From Protonemura montana (lineage: Eukaryota; Arthropoda; Insecta; Plecoptera; Nemouridae), in the NCBI GenBank assembly GCA_947568835.1, contig OX387606.1, positions 7,812,001-7,876,000 on the forward strand: a stretch of DNA of 64,000 nt, written 5' to 3'. The position numbers and the translations under genes were made by a program. The first letter of the stretch is position 1. Each line of letters opens with the position of its first letter. Positions 12,785 to 24,606 of this stretch are shown one piece after another. The notes below the pieces were generated by a model that saw nothing but the letters and a program-made list of their open reading frames with translations, was not told the DNA's origin and searched no databases.

Positions 12785-14008
12785 ATGTACGGTATTATCG
12801 TTTGACCGGTATTTTGATCGCATGCTTGTCGACAGTCAACAATCAAACGAAAAGAAAAGAAAAATGACTTCTCGATAACTCATGCTGGTTAATAGAGACG
12901 TTCTACCGGGCGAATGCATTAAAACTTGCACCGGGGCCCACGCTCAATGAAAGGTGTCAAATGTATATCTCTTCATTCCTAATGTATATACGCATGAAGG
13001 TGTAGGTTGGTATATAGGAATATAAGGTGAGATTATCGCATAAAATTCCTGGGCGTTTTTATTTTTATTTTTATTTTTTAATAAACCTACCTCTGGATAG
13101 AAGGATGCTGTCTGGTACGGATATGAAAGTGTCGCCTGATTCTTTCTTCGCTCGTAAGTTTCACTTTTAATAACTTCAATTAGAAATATTCTTTTGCTAG
13201 ACTAGTGGTTGTTAACTCGGTGAATCTGCACCTTCTGTTTGTTGTAAATAAGATTTTGTAGCCTGTATGTACCTACAACTTGAATCTTAAAAACAAATGG
13301 TGTCTTTTTGCACGATGTGATACAACCGTGAAACGTGAAACGTTGGGAAGTTTTATTCTTGGTCGCTTGCATTTTTTTAAACATTACCCATTCACAATTG
13401 AAATGATAAATTGGCGAATTTCTTTAATATGCTTTATTACTAAGTCAGAATGAAAATATGTCTGCCTAACTACTTAAATTCTTTACGGTCATATGCCAAT
13501 TAGTTGCTTTTATTTAAACTTAACCACAATTTATATTTTTAACCGGTACATTTAATACTGAAACTTCGTAGTTCACCTGGAACTACTAATATACTTTGTT
13601 AAATCATTGATCGGTTTACCATGTGTTCTTGGCGGAATGCGGATAATTGGTTGCAAGCTGCAAATGAGTAGTCTTTAGCGTAAACAATATTAATTAATAC
13701 CTCGAGAGATAATTAACTTTGAACAGGAGTCGAATGATAAAATGAATTGTAAAAAATAAATAGGTAATTGACAGTATACAACGAGTGCTCAATCCATTTC
13801 CACTGTTATGTTGCTTATTATGATTGAAATATCAATGTGCTTAGACTTTATTTTCATATTTGGAGGAATCTCGTCAGTGACGCTCTACCCAATTTCAATT
13901 TCTGCTATCAAGAAATACAATGAATTGCTCAATACGCCAGCTTCTTGTTTCTTTGCAGCGTACCAAACCAATTGCTTCTGATCTGTGTTGATTATCGTAC
14001 TGGTATAC
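12785..14008. other. No gene recognised
   Basis: AT-rich, with a T-rich stretch 'tttttatttttatttttatt' around 13056-13079. The frame at 13202-13384 (- strand) has no recognisable domain. No RNA gene was seen. Confidence 0.5.
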
Positions 14009-14331
14009 AGCGCTAATGTTTAACTCTCTTCGCGAAAAGTGACCGCAAATGAAATAACTACTTTACCGACAAAAGTCAGATGGAGTCACCGTCGTTTCGA
14101 GTGTTAAGAATTTCAATTTTGTTATTTCTCTCAGGTTACTCGCATTTGAGACTAGTATACGTTCAACCGATCTTTATTACTGTTAAACTCAACAATTTAA
14201 ATACATGTATCGATATTTTTAGTCGGGTAGCCATCGGGTAGCACCTACCATCACCACACATTACAGGCTCATTTGCTCAGTAGAAAGTTTAACATAAACG
14301 CTAGCCCTCTAACTACACCTATAAACTCAAT
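14009..14331 (-). mobile_element. GAGTTTATAGG element, copy 3
   Basis: Inverted copy. From left it reads 'agcgctaatgtttaactctc', 'ttcgcgaaaagt', 'ggagtcaccgtcgtttcgag', 'tttgagactagt', 'tatcgatatttttagtcg', then 'tttgctcagtagaaagttta', 'acgctagccctct' and the terminal 'acctataaactcaat'. The terminus at 14331 is the intact inverted-repeat end. The opposite end is the variant type ('gtactggtatac'). No ORF of note. Confidence 0.85.
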
Positions 14332-15103
14332 GGCATTATGCTCGAGCGTGCCGACAAGTCAGACGACAATTTGTAAATTTGAATCCGCTCGTTTTCTTTT
14401 TGATTCCCGTAGGCAATAAGAATCCGTCAGCACGCATAAATCAGTATACCAGTGGTCAACTAAATATGCAAGTTCGAAAATAAAAATGCATTCGTAATTC
14501 ATTCTAGTTGTCTTCTAAGTGAAAGATAGTCACATGTAAATGCTTTAGCTCATCCTTATTCTGCAAATAGCGGTAAATAATCGACATGTTGTTGAGGAAT
14601 ATCAATAAATATTCAAGTCTGAAAATTAGTATATGGTTTTTTTCCCTTCAACCTGGCTTAGAAGAGTCTGGCTTAAAATTTAGACTTTGGCAGAATTGTG
14701 TAGCGTTGACAGGCAGTGTAAACTGTGAAGTAGTGTCTTGCAGTTGGATATAGCTGGTTTAGAAGAAACTGCAATGTAATGTGCTGCATGAATGAATTTA
14801 GTGCCACACATGGAGAGAAGGGCTTAACCTTATTTGCAGAGGAGAGTTGACTTCTCTTATTCAATGCTGATTAATGTAAAACGTCGTAGAGGCATAATCA
14901 CGCACCTGCACGAATCGCATTAATGCGTACCTATTGACAACACCCAATGTTAGAAAAATATTGTCAAGAATGAAAAAAAAAGCGTACAGCGATATTTTTA
15001 TGTAGTATCGCCCACTACACTAGAAGTGTATGTTTCAAGTTTTGACCTAAATTGTATTTGTACTCGGATAGGTATCATTGGCATGATTGGTATAATGGTT
15101 ATT
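14332..15103. other. No gene recognised
   Basis: No gene is supported. The 63-codon frame at 14673-14864 (- strand) is not protein-like in any way I recognise. Confidence 0.5.
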
Positions 15104-15460
15104 ATTGAGTTTATAGGTAAAATCAGAGAACCAGCGTTAATTTTAATCTTTTTGCTGACAAAACGAGCCGGCAACTCGTGGTGCCAACCGATGGCGCTTG
15201 CGGGTCCCCCTTTTTTTAACAAATATCTACCAATAAATAATCACGACTCAGAATATTGATATCGATCAATCGTTTAGGTTAGCATTAATAACGATTAACT
15301 CAGCTTGAACCAGTCTTAAATACGAATAATCTGCGAGAAATAACAAAACTCAATTACATGGCGGTGGCTCCATCTAGTAGCATCTTCCTTTTTTGTCGGT
15401 AAAGTAGTAATTTGGTGACCAATTGCAGCAATAACAGTTTAACATTAGCGCAATGGTAGG
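15104..15460 (+). mobile_element. GAGTTTATAGG element, copy 4
   Basis: Near full-length copy: left end 'attgagtttataggtaaaat', then 'tgctgacaaaacgagccggc', 'accgatggcgcttgcggg', 'aacaaatatctac', 'gatatcgatcaatcgt', 'atctgcgagaaataac', 'ccatctagtagcatcttcc', 'gtcggtaaagtagtaatttg', 'cagtttaacattagcgc'. The right end is the variant 'caatggtaggacggtaa'. The annotated-looking frame 15026-15259 is an accident of this repeat and its flank. Confidence 0.85.
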
Positions 15461-16417
15461 ACGGTAATACATTGTATAAGCATACTTACTTGTAAAGAGA
15501 GTTATTTCAAAGTTAAAGGATGCTCCCATATTTGATCGAGTTCCACTGAAGACGATACCACGTATAGGTTATTGTACTTATTGTCCGTTACACATAGAAT
15601 ATTGTATCATGAACTATAAGTGTATCGTATAGGATACACTAGTGTTATTGGCATGACCATGAACATACCACATACTACTACATAACTACGTGAAACTATC
15701 ATACTATTGACAAACCACATTAAAATGATAAAAAAATGTATACAATCATATAAAATACCTTTGAAACACGTTTACACAATAAATAACACTACACCAGTTT
15801 ATATGAGCGATTCAAACACACTATAAGATTGCAAATTATATCGAAGTCCTGTTCAGATTTTTTTAAAACCGCATCCCGTTTAAAGATTTCGTTACCGACA
15901 GCCAAATGCGTCGAATTTTAGTGCATTCAGGTCTCCAGCAAAGTATGCGCCTGAGAAACAATGGTCTTGTGTGAAAATTACACCCAAAGAACGCGCTTTT
16001 CTGAGCATTCTAGCATCGAGACTTTCTTACAAAATATTATAAGATACAGAAAAATGTATAGCCATGCCCATGCCTATCAAATATGTATTTACGCATTTAC
16101 AAAATCAATCGTTCGATCACTTGTCGCCTCACCGGTGCATTTGTAGATATCATCCACCTGCCATGTTGACTTTTTCTTATCTCGTCTATTCCCACGCCTG
16201 TCCAAGGTATACTGATTACGACACATTTACCTACCCCTTTTTTTGGCGTTTCGTCTTGAGCGATCAGTTTGGTCAACAAACACTCCCTCGCCGCCTTCAG
16301 ATGTGTCTCCACTGTCTACAGCGTTTTTTTTTTGTCGATTGTCGATATCAAATAAGCTTTGAATACAAAGTGCAAGACTATTTCCGAATATGTCTGTTTA
16401 CAATTGTTAGTAGGACG

Positions 16418-16444
16418 CAATTCTCAAGTCAATTCTCAAGTCAA
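16418..16444. repeat. 12-bp tandem repeat, 2.3 copies
   Basis: 'caattctcaagt' is repeated perfectly twice and followed by 'caa'. No function is inferred. Confidence 0.8.
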
Positions 16445-17767
16445 CCTAGCAAGTAAAATCGAGGTTTCAGCCAGCGTCCTAGATTATTTCCGAGCGTTTC
16501 TGTTTGTAATTGATTTGTACTGTTTTGACAACAGTAAAATTGTCACTAAGAAGGATTTTCCCAATAAATTTTAACCTAATAAGGTTCAACCAACTCCTCA
16601 AATCATAAAAAATCAAAATAATTACCTCTAACTGCGATCACAATAAAATATGATAACTCCCTTTAATTCGCAAAGCATTTCTTGCTCACTACATAACGCA
16701 TATATAGAATTTAAATATGACCACATGTTCACTCTAGCATACATATAGTTGTTATTGGCAGGAACACTGGTCCACTCCACCCCTAGGTACTCGAAGCAGG
16801 TAAGCATGTCAATTATAATATAGGACTCCTTAGCACAATCGTGTTTATACGAGTGGTACCACCCTGTTTAGAATTATACAGTGCACAGACTGGAGCATTC
16901 CATTACACATGCCTGCATTTTAACACTTTTCGCTCGAATATATTAAAAATCCTCAGCATTAAATAATATGTGTTCGGACAAAAAAAAAACGTGTGATAAT
17001 TTTACGAGATGTTGCCTCAAAATTGAGTGCCATGCTATGTGTACGTGAGGCGATCGGAATTTAATTAAATTTCGAATTATAATTATAATATTATCTCGCC
17101 ATGTAGGTATAAACGGAACGACGAACTTATATATTTTTGTGTCAACGGATTTATTCAGATTAGCCATTAGATCTAATCAGCATTTCAAGTGCGTGTTAGA
17201 GTCAGAATATTCTTGTCGCATATTTGATCTTATTATAGATACGTTGTCACTTAGTTTTATAATCAGAGTCACGCAAAGATTTTTCAAACAGATTATCTAT
17301 TTACATACATTGACATTTTTTTTAATTGCACCTCCAAGCGGTAATCTTGAATAAATATCAAATTTCTCTACACCAGATAATAATCAAAATTAAGTGATTC
17401 CTGTAGCTCATCATCATATCCTGACAAATTTTAAATTTTAACGGTAACTGCTTTTGAGAAATTTTACAACGAAGATTGTGACCTGTTTTGTTATTAGAAT
17501 CACTTATTTTCCATTTTTCGACAGAAACAAACATTTTTAACACTTTCTGGCTATCATTGTCTTGAAACTAGAAATAATCTAGAGCTGTGAATTTCAAAAT
17601 ATATATTATCTTCTTTTAATCCAATGTTTTTTTTTTTTAGTTCTAAACAACTTTTTAATCAGTTGCCTACATTTTAATACATGAAATAAATATTAGAGCA
17701 AGATTTTTTGGTTTCTTTGGTGTTTTTTGTAGGAATCAAAGCAGCAAGATTTGGATGGTGTAAGTTT

Positions 17768-17781
17768 GGGGGGGGGGGGGG
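17768..17781 (+). repeat. G homopolymer, 14 bases
   Basis: Fourteen consecutive G in AT-rich flanks. 'gaggctggaaaa' and an inverted B-box-like text 'gggatacgaacc' (about 17809-17820) follow. One of several long G/C runs in the window. Confidence 0.95.
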
Positions 17782-20566
17782 AGGCTGGAAAAATGTGTGA
17801 CCTAGCCGGGATACGAACCAAAGCAAAAGTATTTTAAATAAAAAATGCACTGTTAAAAAATTTTTTTTTTGACAAGCACAGAAAAGAAAGACGGATGTTA
17901 ATGACTGATCACAATTAATTTATTTTGGTTTTATTCTCTCTGAGTACATGTTTTCTTACCCATTTAATATATTTGTATTTGATTTTTTTTTGAATAGATA
18001 TTAATTTTATTTGTTGACGAGCACAAATGTCATAAATGTGATCCAAATCCAAAATTATACAACATCATTTGTAACGAAATCCAATTACAACAATGCCTTC
18101 AATATTCCAAACTTGTGTAATATGACAACACAACGTGTATTACATGCAAACATGGATTGTATAGTACCACAAAAACAATCACTCGGTACCCTATATAGGT
18201 ACCTGAACACGAAGGGCCAACACGAAAGCAGGGAGACACGACAGAGATGAAGTTATAAACTAATTTACTCGCAATAATACTCGATGAGAAACAATATATT
18301 AGGATTCAAACCACATCAGAACTGCATCAAGGGATTTCCAATATACAAACTCTGTAAGGTGTAAGTAACATGCACGCAATGCAATACTGTTCGTGTTACT
18401 TCAAATTAATACCAACGCCCTTACATGCACACATACACAAACACTTTTTAAAACTGAAATCCATTAGAATACTAATTATAACTTAATATAAAGGTGTTTT
18501 ATTTGTAATGAACTGAACATAGACAACATCTAGAAACATAACGAGATGTAGAAAAACGAATTTCTACACAGAAATCGATTGCATTTTAATTAAATTTGTA
18601 GCTATAATAGCTTTACCGTTTTTATTTTCAAATATGGTAACCTTGTACAGGAGGTATAGAGAATATTATTAGAATATATCACAATATCGATAATCGAGTT
18701 CCGTGTGACACAAATACAGTTTGAAGGGTCCGTCTCGACCCTCTCGCCATATATCTCTGGCAAAATCCACACGTGTTTTACTTTTAATTAGATGACCGGT
18801 AGGCAATCTAACTTTGCAACAGCCCTTTGGTTAGTGCTACAGACACATTGTCAGGCCGCAACGCTACAGAGTTCTGATTTAGTTCGGCTTCGAATGCGCT
18901 GAAACTGGAATTTGGATTGAATTTCATACAATTAGAGGTAGCAGCGGGTACGTCAGCGCACAATTATCAATCTAGCTGGAAAATACAGTGAGGAGCAAAA
19001 TTAAACTGCCCTTTTTTATTTGAGAGACACAAATTAAATATTTTCTAGGAGTGTTATATGTACTTATACGCGTTGTAGATGAAACATAATTTAATTAGGT
19101 CCAACTTAATCAAAATCTCAACTCCTAGTTGAAGTGCTAGTTGAAACTATTGCCATGACGACTTCCAATCACATGCAGTGAAATTGAAATGTTTCAGTGA
19201 GCTGGAGATCCAGCTTCTAATTGAAAATTTTGATAAAACTCGACCTAAGTCTTCTTATTTAGCCAAAATGTTCAAAATCAGCAGCTTATCATCTTTGCAA
19301 CGCTTTAAGAAGATATAATAAGGTACAAAATACGCGATTGACATGTAAATTGGATCCTGGACGCAAGTTGTAGCGTGAATTTATCGCTACACTTATGCTA
19401 AGTACTATCTCAATATTAATGTCGATGAGAGTACATAGACAATCACGTTTACCGAGCTAACATAAACGCGCGCAAGTGTGTGCATGTAATATGTGTGTGT
19501 TCGTCAACTCGCTGGTAACCAACAGCACTCAGTTTGAATTAGTTTTGTTACCTCAGCCCACGTGTGTTGGATTGCATCGCATCGCCTCCAACCCCCCTGG
19601 CACATCTGCACACGAAGTGTGTGTATATTCACGGACATAACACAGTATACACCGATACAGATGGACAGATAGACTAACTAACTCATTTCCACAACTGGAA
19701 AAACATATACCTCTGGGATAATGGATTCCCATAGTCGTTAAACAATTGTTTACCCCACGAAATAAACGTATTTCATAAAAAAAAAAACATGGTTTTAAAG
19801 TTGTTTCCATAGTAATTTGTACACGTGGAATTGAGGGCTCTGGCCAATCTCGTTAGGTATTGCGTTTACTGTTGAACATTTCCCATTTTCCGGTGGCATA
19901 CGTGTCGGTTTTACATTGTAATGGAAATGTGAGAGGAGTAGGTACATTATGCAGTAAATACGTAATTATGGGATGGGAAATGATTCGACTAATCAAACTT
20001 GTTTCATTGAGTTTCCAAAACTACTGCTCGATGTAATCAACATCAGATACCTACACTTATTTGTATACACTCTATGCTCTAGTTTAGAGGTAAATGTTGA
20101 AAAGCCAATTTTTTAGTATTATGATAGACACATAGGTAATGCATGTCATGATCACTAAAATGAATTATCGATTCAATATGTAACACTCTAGTCGTCAGTG
20201 ATAAAAGGATTGGCAAGGTATCAAATTTATATGTACTTGGACAAGTTTTACTTTACGAGAAAAGTAAATACTAACTATTCGTAGTTTAAGTGCAAGTATT
20301 CACCAGTCACTAGCATTTCGTTGGGAGATAAGGGTCATCCCTAGTAGAACAGAATCGGAAGGCTATAAGTTCCCATGTGAATTAAATAAATAAAAAACTT
20401 GCACGCCTCACAGGTGATAGCAGAGCTAGGAGTCTGGTGCATTCCACTATCATTCCACTATAAACATTGTAAAAAAGCAATGGAAAAATTGAATCAATAT
20501 TTAATTCAAATTTATGAAAATAATAAATCCCGTGTTTTATTTTATTATTAACACTATAACCGTCTC

Positions 20567-20571
20567 AAAAA
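20567..20571 (-). terminator. Candidate Pol III terminator (T5)
   Basis: On the - strand a run of five T begins about four bases after the 3' end of the tRNA-like sequence at 20576-20648. That is the expected place and form of an RNA polymerase III terminator. Confidence 0.45.
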
Positions 20572-20575
20572 TTGA

Positions 20576-20648
20576 TGCCCATACGGGGACTCGAACCCCG
20601 ATCTCCACCTATCGCGGGTGTTGCTCTGAACCATTGAGCTATTTGAAC
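20576..20648 (-). pseudogene. tRNA-like sequence, probable tRNA pseudogene or SINE head
   Basis: Read on the - strand, it folds by eye into a near-complete cloverleaf of normal length (73 nt). The acceptor stem has six of seven pairs including two G-U. The D arm is 'gctc/gagc', the anticodon arm has four of five pairs, and the TPsiC arm 'cgggg/ccccg' is perfect. The A box is 'tagctcaatggttc' (20628-20641) and the B box is a perfect 'ggttcgagtcc' (20587-20597). The anticodon loop 'cgcgata' has G instead of U at position 33, which argues against a working tRNA. The 3' acceptor text 'gtatgggc' resembles eukaryotic isoleucine tRNA, but the amino-acid identity is uncertain. Confidence 0.6.
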
Positions 20649-21112
20649 GCTGGCTTTTTGAGAGGATTTTAGTGTATTTTATGAGAATGACAGTTCTCCA
20701 AGGAGTAGAACCATGAGTCTGTGAATACTCACAGTCACACATTATTCATGCACAGTATTTGAAAATTGAAGCTGAGATAACTGTATTATAGTGATTTCTC
20801 GCTCAATTTTAAGAAGTGTGTTACTAACTTTGCTTCTTAACTCTTCAATGCTAACTTTCTTAACTGCTCCTTGCTGTTCTGTTCACGACCAATTTAAAAA
20901 TATGGGGATAACTGTGCGGAGCAAAAAACACTCATAAAACACTTCTATGTGATTGCAGGTTTTTTTTAATCCAGTTATTTGATTGCTTTTAGACTAAATA
21001 TATCGCAATATTTTGTTAGCACTGTCTAAATTGTATTTGAGTAATATTTTTGGCATTGCCCCGGACGCACCCAACCAAAAATGTTCGATCGATTCACGAT
21101 GTTCCAATACTC
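20649..21112. other. No gene recognised
   Basis: Flank between the tRNA-like sequence and the inverted 5S-derived SINE. No coding region or RNA gene is visible. Confidence 0.5.
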
Positions 21113-21522
21113 GCCTTGATGATTGTTTATTGGGGCTTAACGACGCACTGTTTTAACATCAGACCACGTGGCACTGTTTTAATGACGTCGGTGAATGAGT
21201 GTATGATGATGAGGGTGATGATGAACCTAACCTAGTCTAGAAGGGAGGAGGGGGAACCCGGTGCCGACACGTAGCCTACTCCTGTCGACGAGCACCAAGA
21301 GGACCACCGGCTTAACGTTCCTTCCGAAGGACGTACGACTCGAACACAAATCCATGCTGTCGAGAGGTTGATAAGCAAGGTGAATGAAGTTGCTGTACTA
21401 ACTTTCATCCCATCAACCTCTCTTTCTATCCACCTATCCAAGACCTAACTCAGCGCAGTGTTGCTTAACTTCGGTGATCTCACAATAACCGGTGTTTCCA
21501 ACACGCCAAGCAGTTCGGGTAT
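21113..21522 (-). mobile_element. 5S-rRNA-derived SINE, copy 2
   Basis: Inverted copy of the element at 8411-8844. On the - strand the head reads 'gtgttggaaacaccggtt', 'gatcaccgaagttaagcaac', 'actgcgctgagt', 'ggtcttggataggtgg'. This is closer to 5S rRNA than copy 1 because it keeps 'gaagttaagcaac', but it has lost the stretch after 'ggatgg' that copy 1 keeps. The body 'gtccttcggaaggaacgtta', 'aggctacgtgtcggcaccgg', the 'taggttcatcatcaccctca' segment and the 'gtcgttaagccccaat' tail match in order. Overlapping frames at 21050-21441 are by-products of this repeat. Confidence 0.87.
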
Positions 21523-23023
21523 ATACTCACCTTTACACCTTCACTGAATCAACAGATTTTATCAACACCTTCATTACATGAAAACAAGTCAATTATTATC
21601 CACCCACGTACTTAAATATCCTGAAAATAATTTACTTTTGATTTGTTTCCTTACAAAAATGTCAGCACTCACCTTTTAACAACTTTCAACCAGTTGTTGC
21701 TTCGCGGCCCCCGCAAACGAGAGAATCGTCACCGAACATTGTACACGCTAATATTTTGCGACACGCTATAAATTATTTTATAAAAACTCTGTTTATTATT
21801 GTTATTTATCATATAATATTAAAGACTGTTTATTGTATGTTTTTTTAAAAACACATTTTTTTACTGAAAACAAAATTCACAAAATTCGAGTACAAAAAAC
21901 AATAGGCTTTATACCATCGTAGCTTAGCAGATTCCCAAATTAAGGGACCTTATAATTTCTTTAAACTTAGTTGAAATTGAACTAATCAGAGTTTCTAGCG
22001 CTCATTAGCGCTGGTTCGAGCTAGCTGACACATTTGGATCAAGGTATACCTATAGAGGTGTTTAAGGACCTCATGGTACACATGGTATGCTCATGATAGA
22101 GCAACGTAAGCGCGAAGTGGGTGACATCTATCCAGTTCGACGGGTGTGTCTGACGTCGAGAGAGTTGTAAGGCGATCACCGAACTCACTAAACGCTTGGA
22201 ATGTAGAATTTCTCACACAGATTACAGATATGGGCACGAAATGGTATACTTTAAATCACGATTCAGATAGATCGTTTTTTTTTGGCATTTTGTTTACAGG
22301 GAAAACTTCAGATTGTCAATTGTGTCTTCTCATGGGGTTGTTTGATTGTCAAAAAAGATTTTAGCTTGGGATTCGTTCCAATGTCGAAAGCTAGAGCGAG
22401 CAACTAAATTAATTTTCAGAAGAAATGCATGCTATGAAGTTACCAATACAGTGATATCTAATTCTGTATATTTTCTTTGCATTTTGGATATTTCCATGCG
22501 ACACGAACACATATTAAAAAACGTTCATGCATGAACACCACTCAAAAATCGGCCAAATAATAAGTAAATACGTAGGTAGGTATATACACGAATTATTTTA
22601 AACATTTATATACTGCAGCGCCCACTTGAAAGAACTGTCAAATTTGAATCCATATGCAAATATTTCGCTACGCCTAAAAACCCGCCCGCGCACATGGCAT
22701 TGTTCGGTACAAAAAAAATCTGTGATTATATTGATCGAAATTTGAGGTCACCTAGTCGATCTGATCCGAAAACGTGCCAGTAGTTAATGAGATATGTCAC
22801 ACTAGGGATGCACGTGCCCTGCATTAGACTGATTAGAGAATGTTTCATGATCTGAAGAGGTGATCTGTTTGATGTTATGTTTACCGCATTCATCAATGGT
22901 GTATAGAGTGATAGAAAAGTGTTGGTTAAAATTAAAAAGAAGGGTTAATTTAAATCGTGCAAACAAACGTGGCATTGCAAGAAAAGTTAGCTGTCTCGTT
23001 TTTTTTTTTAACTTACCACCGTC
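21523..23023. other. No gene recognised
   Basis: AT-rich with T8 and A8 runs near 21840-21900. The frames at 22146-22534 (+) have no domain. The long - strand frame 22802-23314 crosses a T-run and a repeat copy and is rejected as a gene. Confidence 0.5.
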
Positions 23024-23121
23024 GAGTGTATAGGTATCGGTCAGTGCTAATGTTAAACTTTCTGCTGAGCAAACGAGCCTGCAACACGTGATAACGGTAC
23101 GTGCCACCTGATGGCAAGTTG
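23024..23121 (+). mobile_element. GAGTTTATAGG element, copy 5 (left fragment)
   Basis: Only the left ~100 bases remain: 'gagtgtataggtatcggtca', 'gtgctaatgttaaactttct', 'gctgagcaaacgagcctgca', 'acacgtgataacggtacgtg', 'ccacctgatggcaagttgg'. After that the sequence is unrelated. This one preserves the internal 'aaactttctgctgagcaaac' block best. Confidence 0.8.
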
Positions 23122-23214
23122 GTTCTAAAAACGGACAGTTGTGTCGCACTGTCCCAAATCTAGGTCCAATTCTAGTGAATTCTTCTAGCGCTTCTTGTTT
23201 CAAGTTTTTTTTTT

Positions 23215-23430
23215 GTAATATTTTTATGCCCCCACTGATAGTAAATACCTTTCGGTTCCTCGGTGACATACCCAGACTCCAAACCTCGTCTTTGACCCAG
23301 ACTGACAAGCTCATTTGCGTAGTCTTGAGTGATTCGACGGTTTATAGCGTAGAGGAGTTCAATCTCTCCGATAGTGACACCGCAAGTCTCGCTCAGGGTG
23401 TCGAGGACGCTCACCGTGGCAACAAAATAA
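23215..23430 (-). pseudogene. Unrecognised coding-like fragment (possible fossil ORF or exon)
   Basis: On the - strand this stretch reads about 70 codons without a stop and with a protein-like composition, unlike most frames here. It includes 'SVLDTLSETCGVTIGEIELL', then 'YAINRRITQDYANELVSLGQ' and 'RRGLESGYVTEEPKG'. Codons show frequent C/G/T third positions and acidic/hydrophobic alternation typical of real protein. The frame is closed by TAA just upstream, about 23450-23460, and degenerates into A/T-rich codons downstream. A GTATGT donor-like site lies at the GLESG|YV position. I do not recognise the family. It lies just right of a truncated repeat copy, so it may be part of a decayed mobile element. 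It may also be chance. Confidence 0.3.
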
Positions 23431-23439
23431 TATTCAAAA

Positions 23440-24223
23440 GTGAGTTTGTGATTTTACTTATTTGAGCAAAGAATTTGTGTAGATGGGAAATTAAAAAAAA
23501 CATAATGTCGCTTCGGAACTTCATACAAAAACAACGACATTTTTTATTTGCTGTCAGTACCTCCTGTGTCTCTCTTAGAAAAAGTTGCCAGGGTGCCTAG
23601 CATTCATAAAGCAATTTTTTTCGTGATGCTACCCCATCTCTACGATCTCGATCTTTATTAAAGACCAATTATCTTCAACAAAATGGTTAATGAAATTCAA
23701 ATCACGGATTCCACATACCTAATCATTGTCCGAACTCCCACAAAAGCGATTTCATTATACCTTTGATTATACTCGAGCTAATTAGAATTTAATGGTGGCG
23801 GCGATACGAGATTGTCAGATAACCATTTCTAATTGTACGTTTTGTAAGGTATCGCGCCCGCTTATCTGCATAATATTGATTAGCCATAATAGTTTCAGCT
23901 TAATTATTTTTCCATCGCATTTGTTCTTCTTCACCATGCCTCCTTACCTACAGGTATAATTAGACACGAAATTGAAATGAATTGATTCTAGATTTCCTAA
24001 TAAATTAATCGTTTGAATAGAAATTATTTATTGTATGCCATACTACCAATCACAGAAAATATGTATGTGCAAAGTTTACTTTTTGAAGTTTGCTTGAGCT
24101 ATGCTGCACAAAGCACTTTAAATTTGTTATTTTAAACATAACCAACATTAAAGAACAACCACTTTCAGCGCATGTGCTCTTAAAAACATTTGTAACTATT
24201 TACTCAAGTATTTCAGTTTTACT
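23440..24223. other. No gene recognised
   Basis: No exon, RNA gene or repeat could be supported in this stretch. Confidence 0.5.
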
Positions 24224-24606
24224 ATTAAGTTTATAGGTTTAATCAGAGAACCAGCGTTTAAGTTGAACTTTCTGCTGAGCAAACGAACCGTTAACACGTG
24301 GTTAAGGTAAGCACCACCTGCAATGGCGCTTGAAGCCGTACATTTTAACAAACATCTACAATTAAATAACTGCGTCTCAAAATATCGATACATGTGTGCC
24401 AATCGTTGAGGTTAGCACTAATCAAGATTGAATGAGCGTAAAGCGCAGTCTTAAATGCGAGTAAACTACGAGAAATTAAGAAATTAAATTTCTTAACACT
24501 CGAAACGACGGTGACTCCACCTAGTAGCATCCTCAATTTTTGTCGGTAAAGTTGTAATTTGGTGGCAAAATTTAGCGAAAACAGTTTAAAATTATTGCTT
24601 TGGTAG
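24224..24606 (+). mobile_element. GAGTTTATAGG element, copy 6 (longest)
   Basis: The longest copy, about 383 bp. It carries in order 'attaagtttataggtttaat', 'ctttctgctgagcaaacg', 'taacacgtggttaaggtaag', 'caatggcgcttgaagcc', 'tttaacaaacatctac', 'aatatcgatacatgtgtg', 'gttgaggttagcac', 'cttaaatgcgagtaa', 'aatttcttaacactcgaaac', 'ggtgactccacctagtagca', 'gtcggtaaagttgtaatttg', 'cagtttaaaatta' and the variant right end 'gctttggtagaact'. The frames 24196-24536 on the - strand come from it. Confidence 0.87.

Larger units (their letters stand above)
15461..20566. other. No gene recognised; simple repeats only
   Basis: About 5 kb without a defensible exon. It contains a 12-bp direct repeat 'caattctcaagt' (2.3 copies, 16418-16444), a 14-base G run at 17768-17781 and T8-T10 runs. 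Frames around 15961-16574 and 16943-17543 are short, occur on both strands and lack domains. Confidence 0.55.

Noticed and set aside
15026-15259. 77-codon frame on + and 74-codon frame on - at the same place
   Set aside because: Both cross into the repeat copy at 15104 and have no protein signature.
22802-23314. 170-codon open frame on the - strand
   Set aside because: It runs through a poly-T tract and a truncated repeat copy and uses another frame over the better-looking remnant at 23215-23430. No domain recognised.
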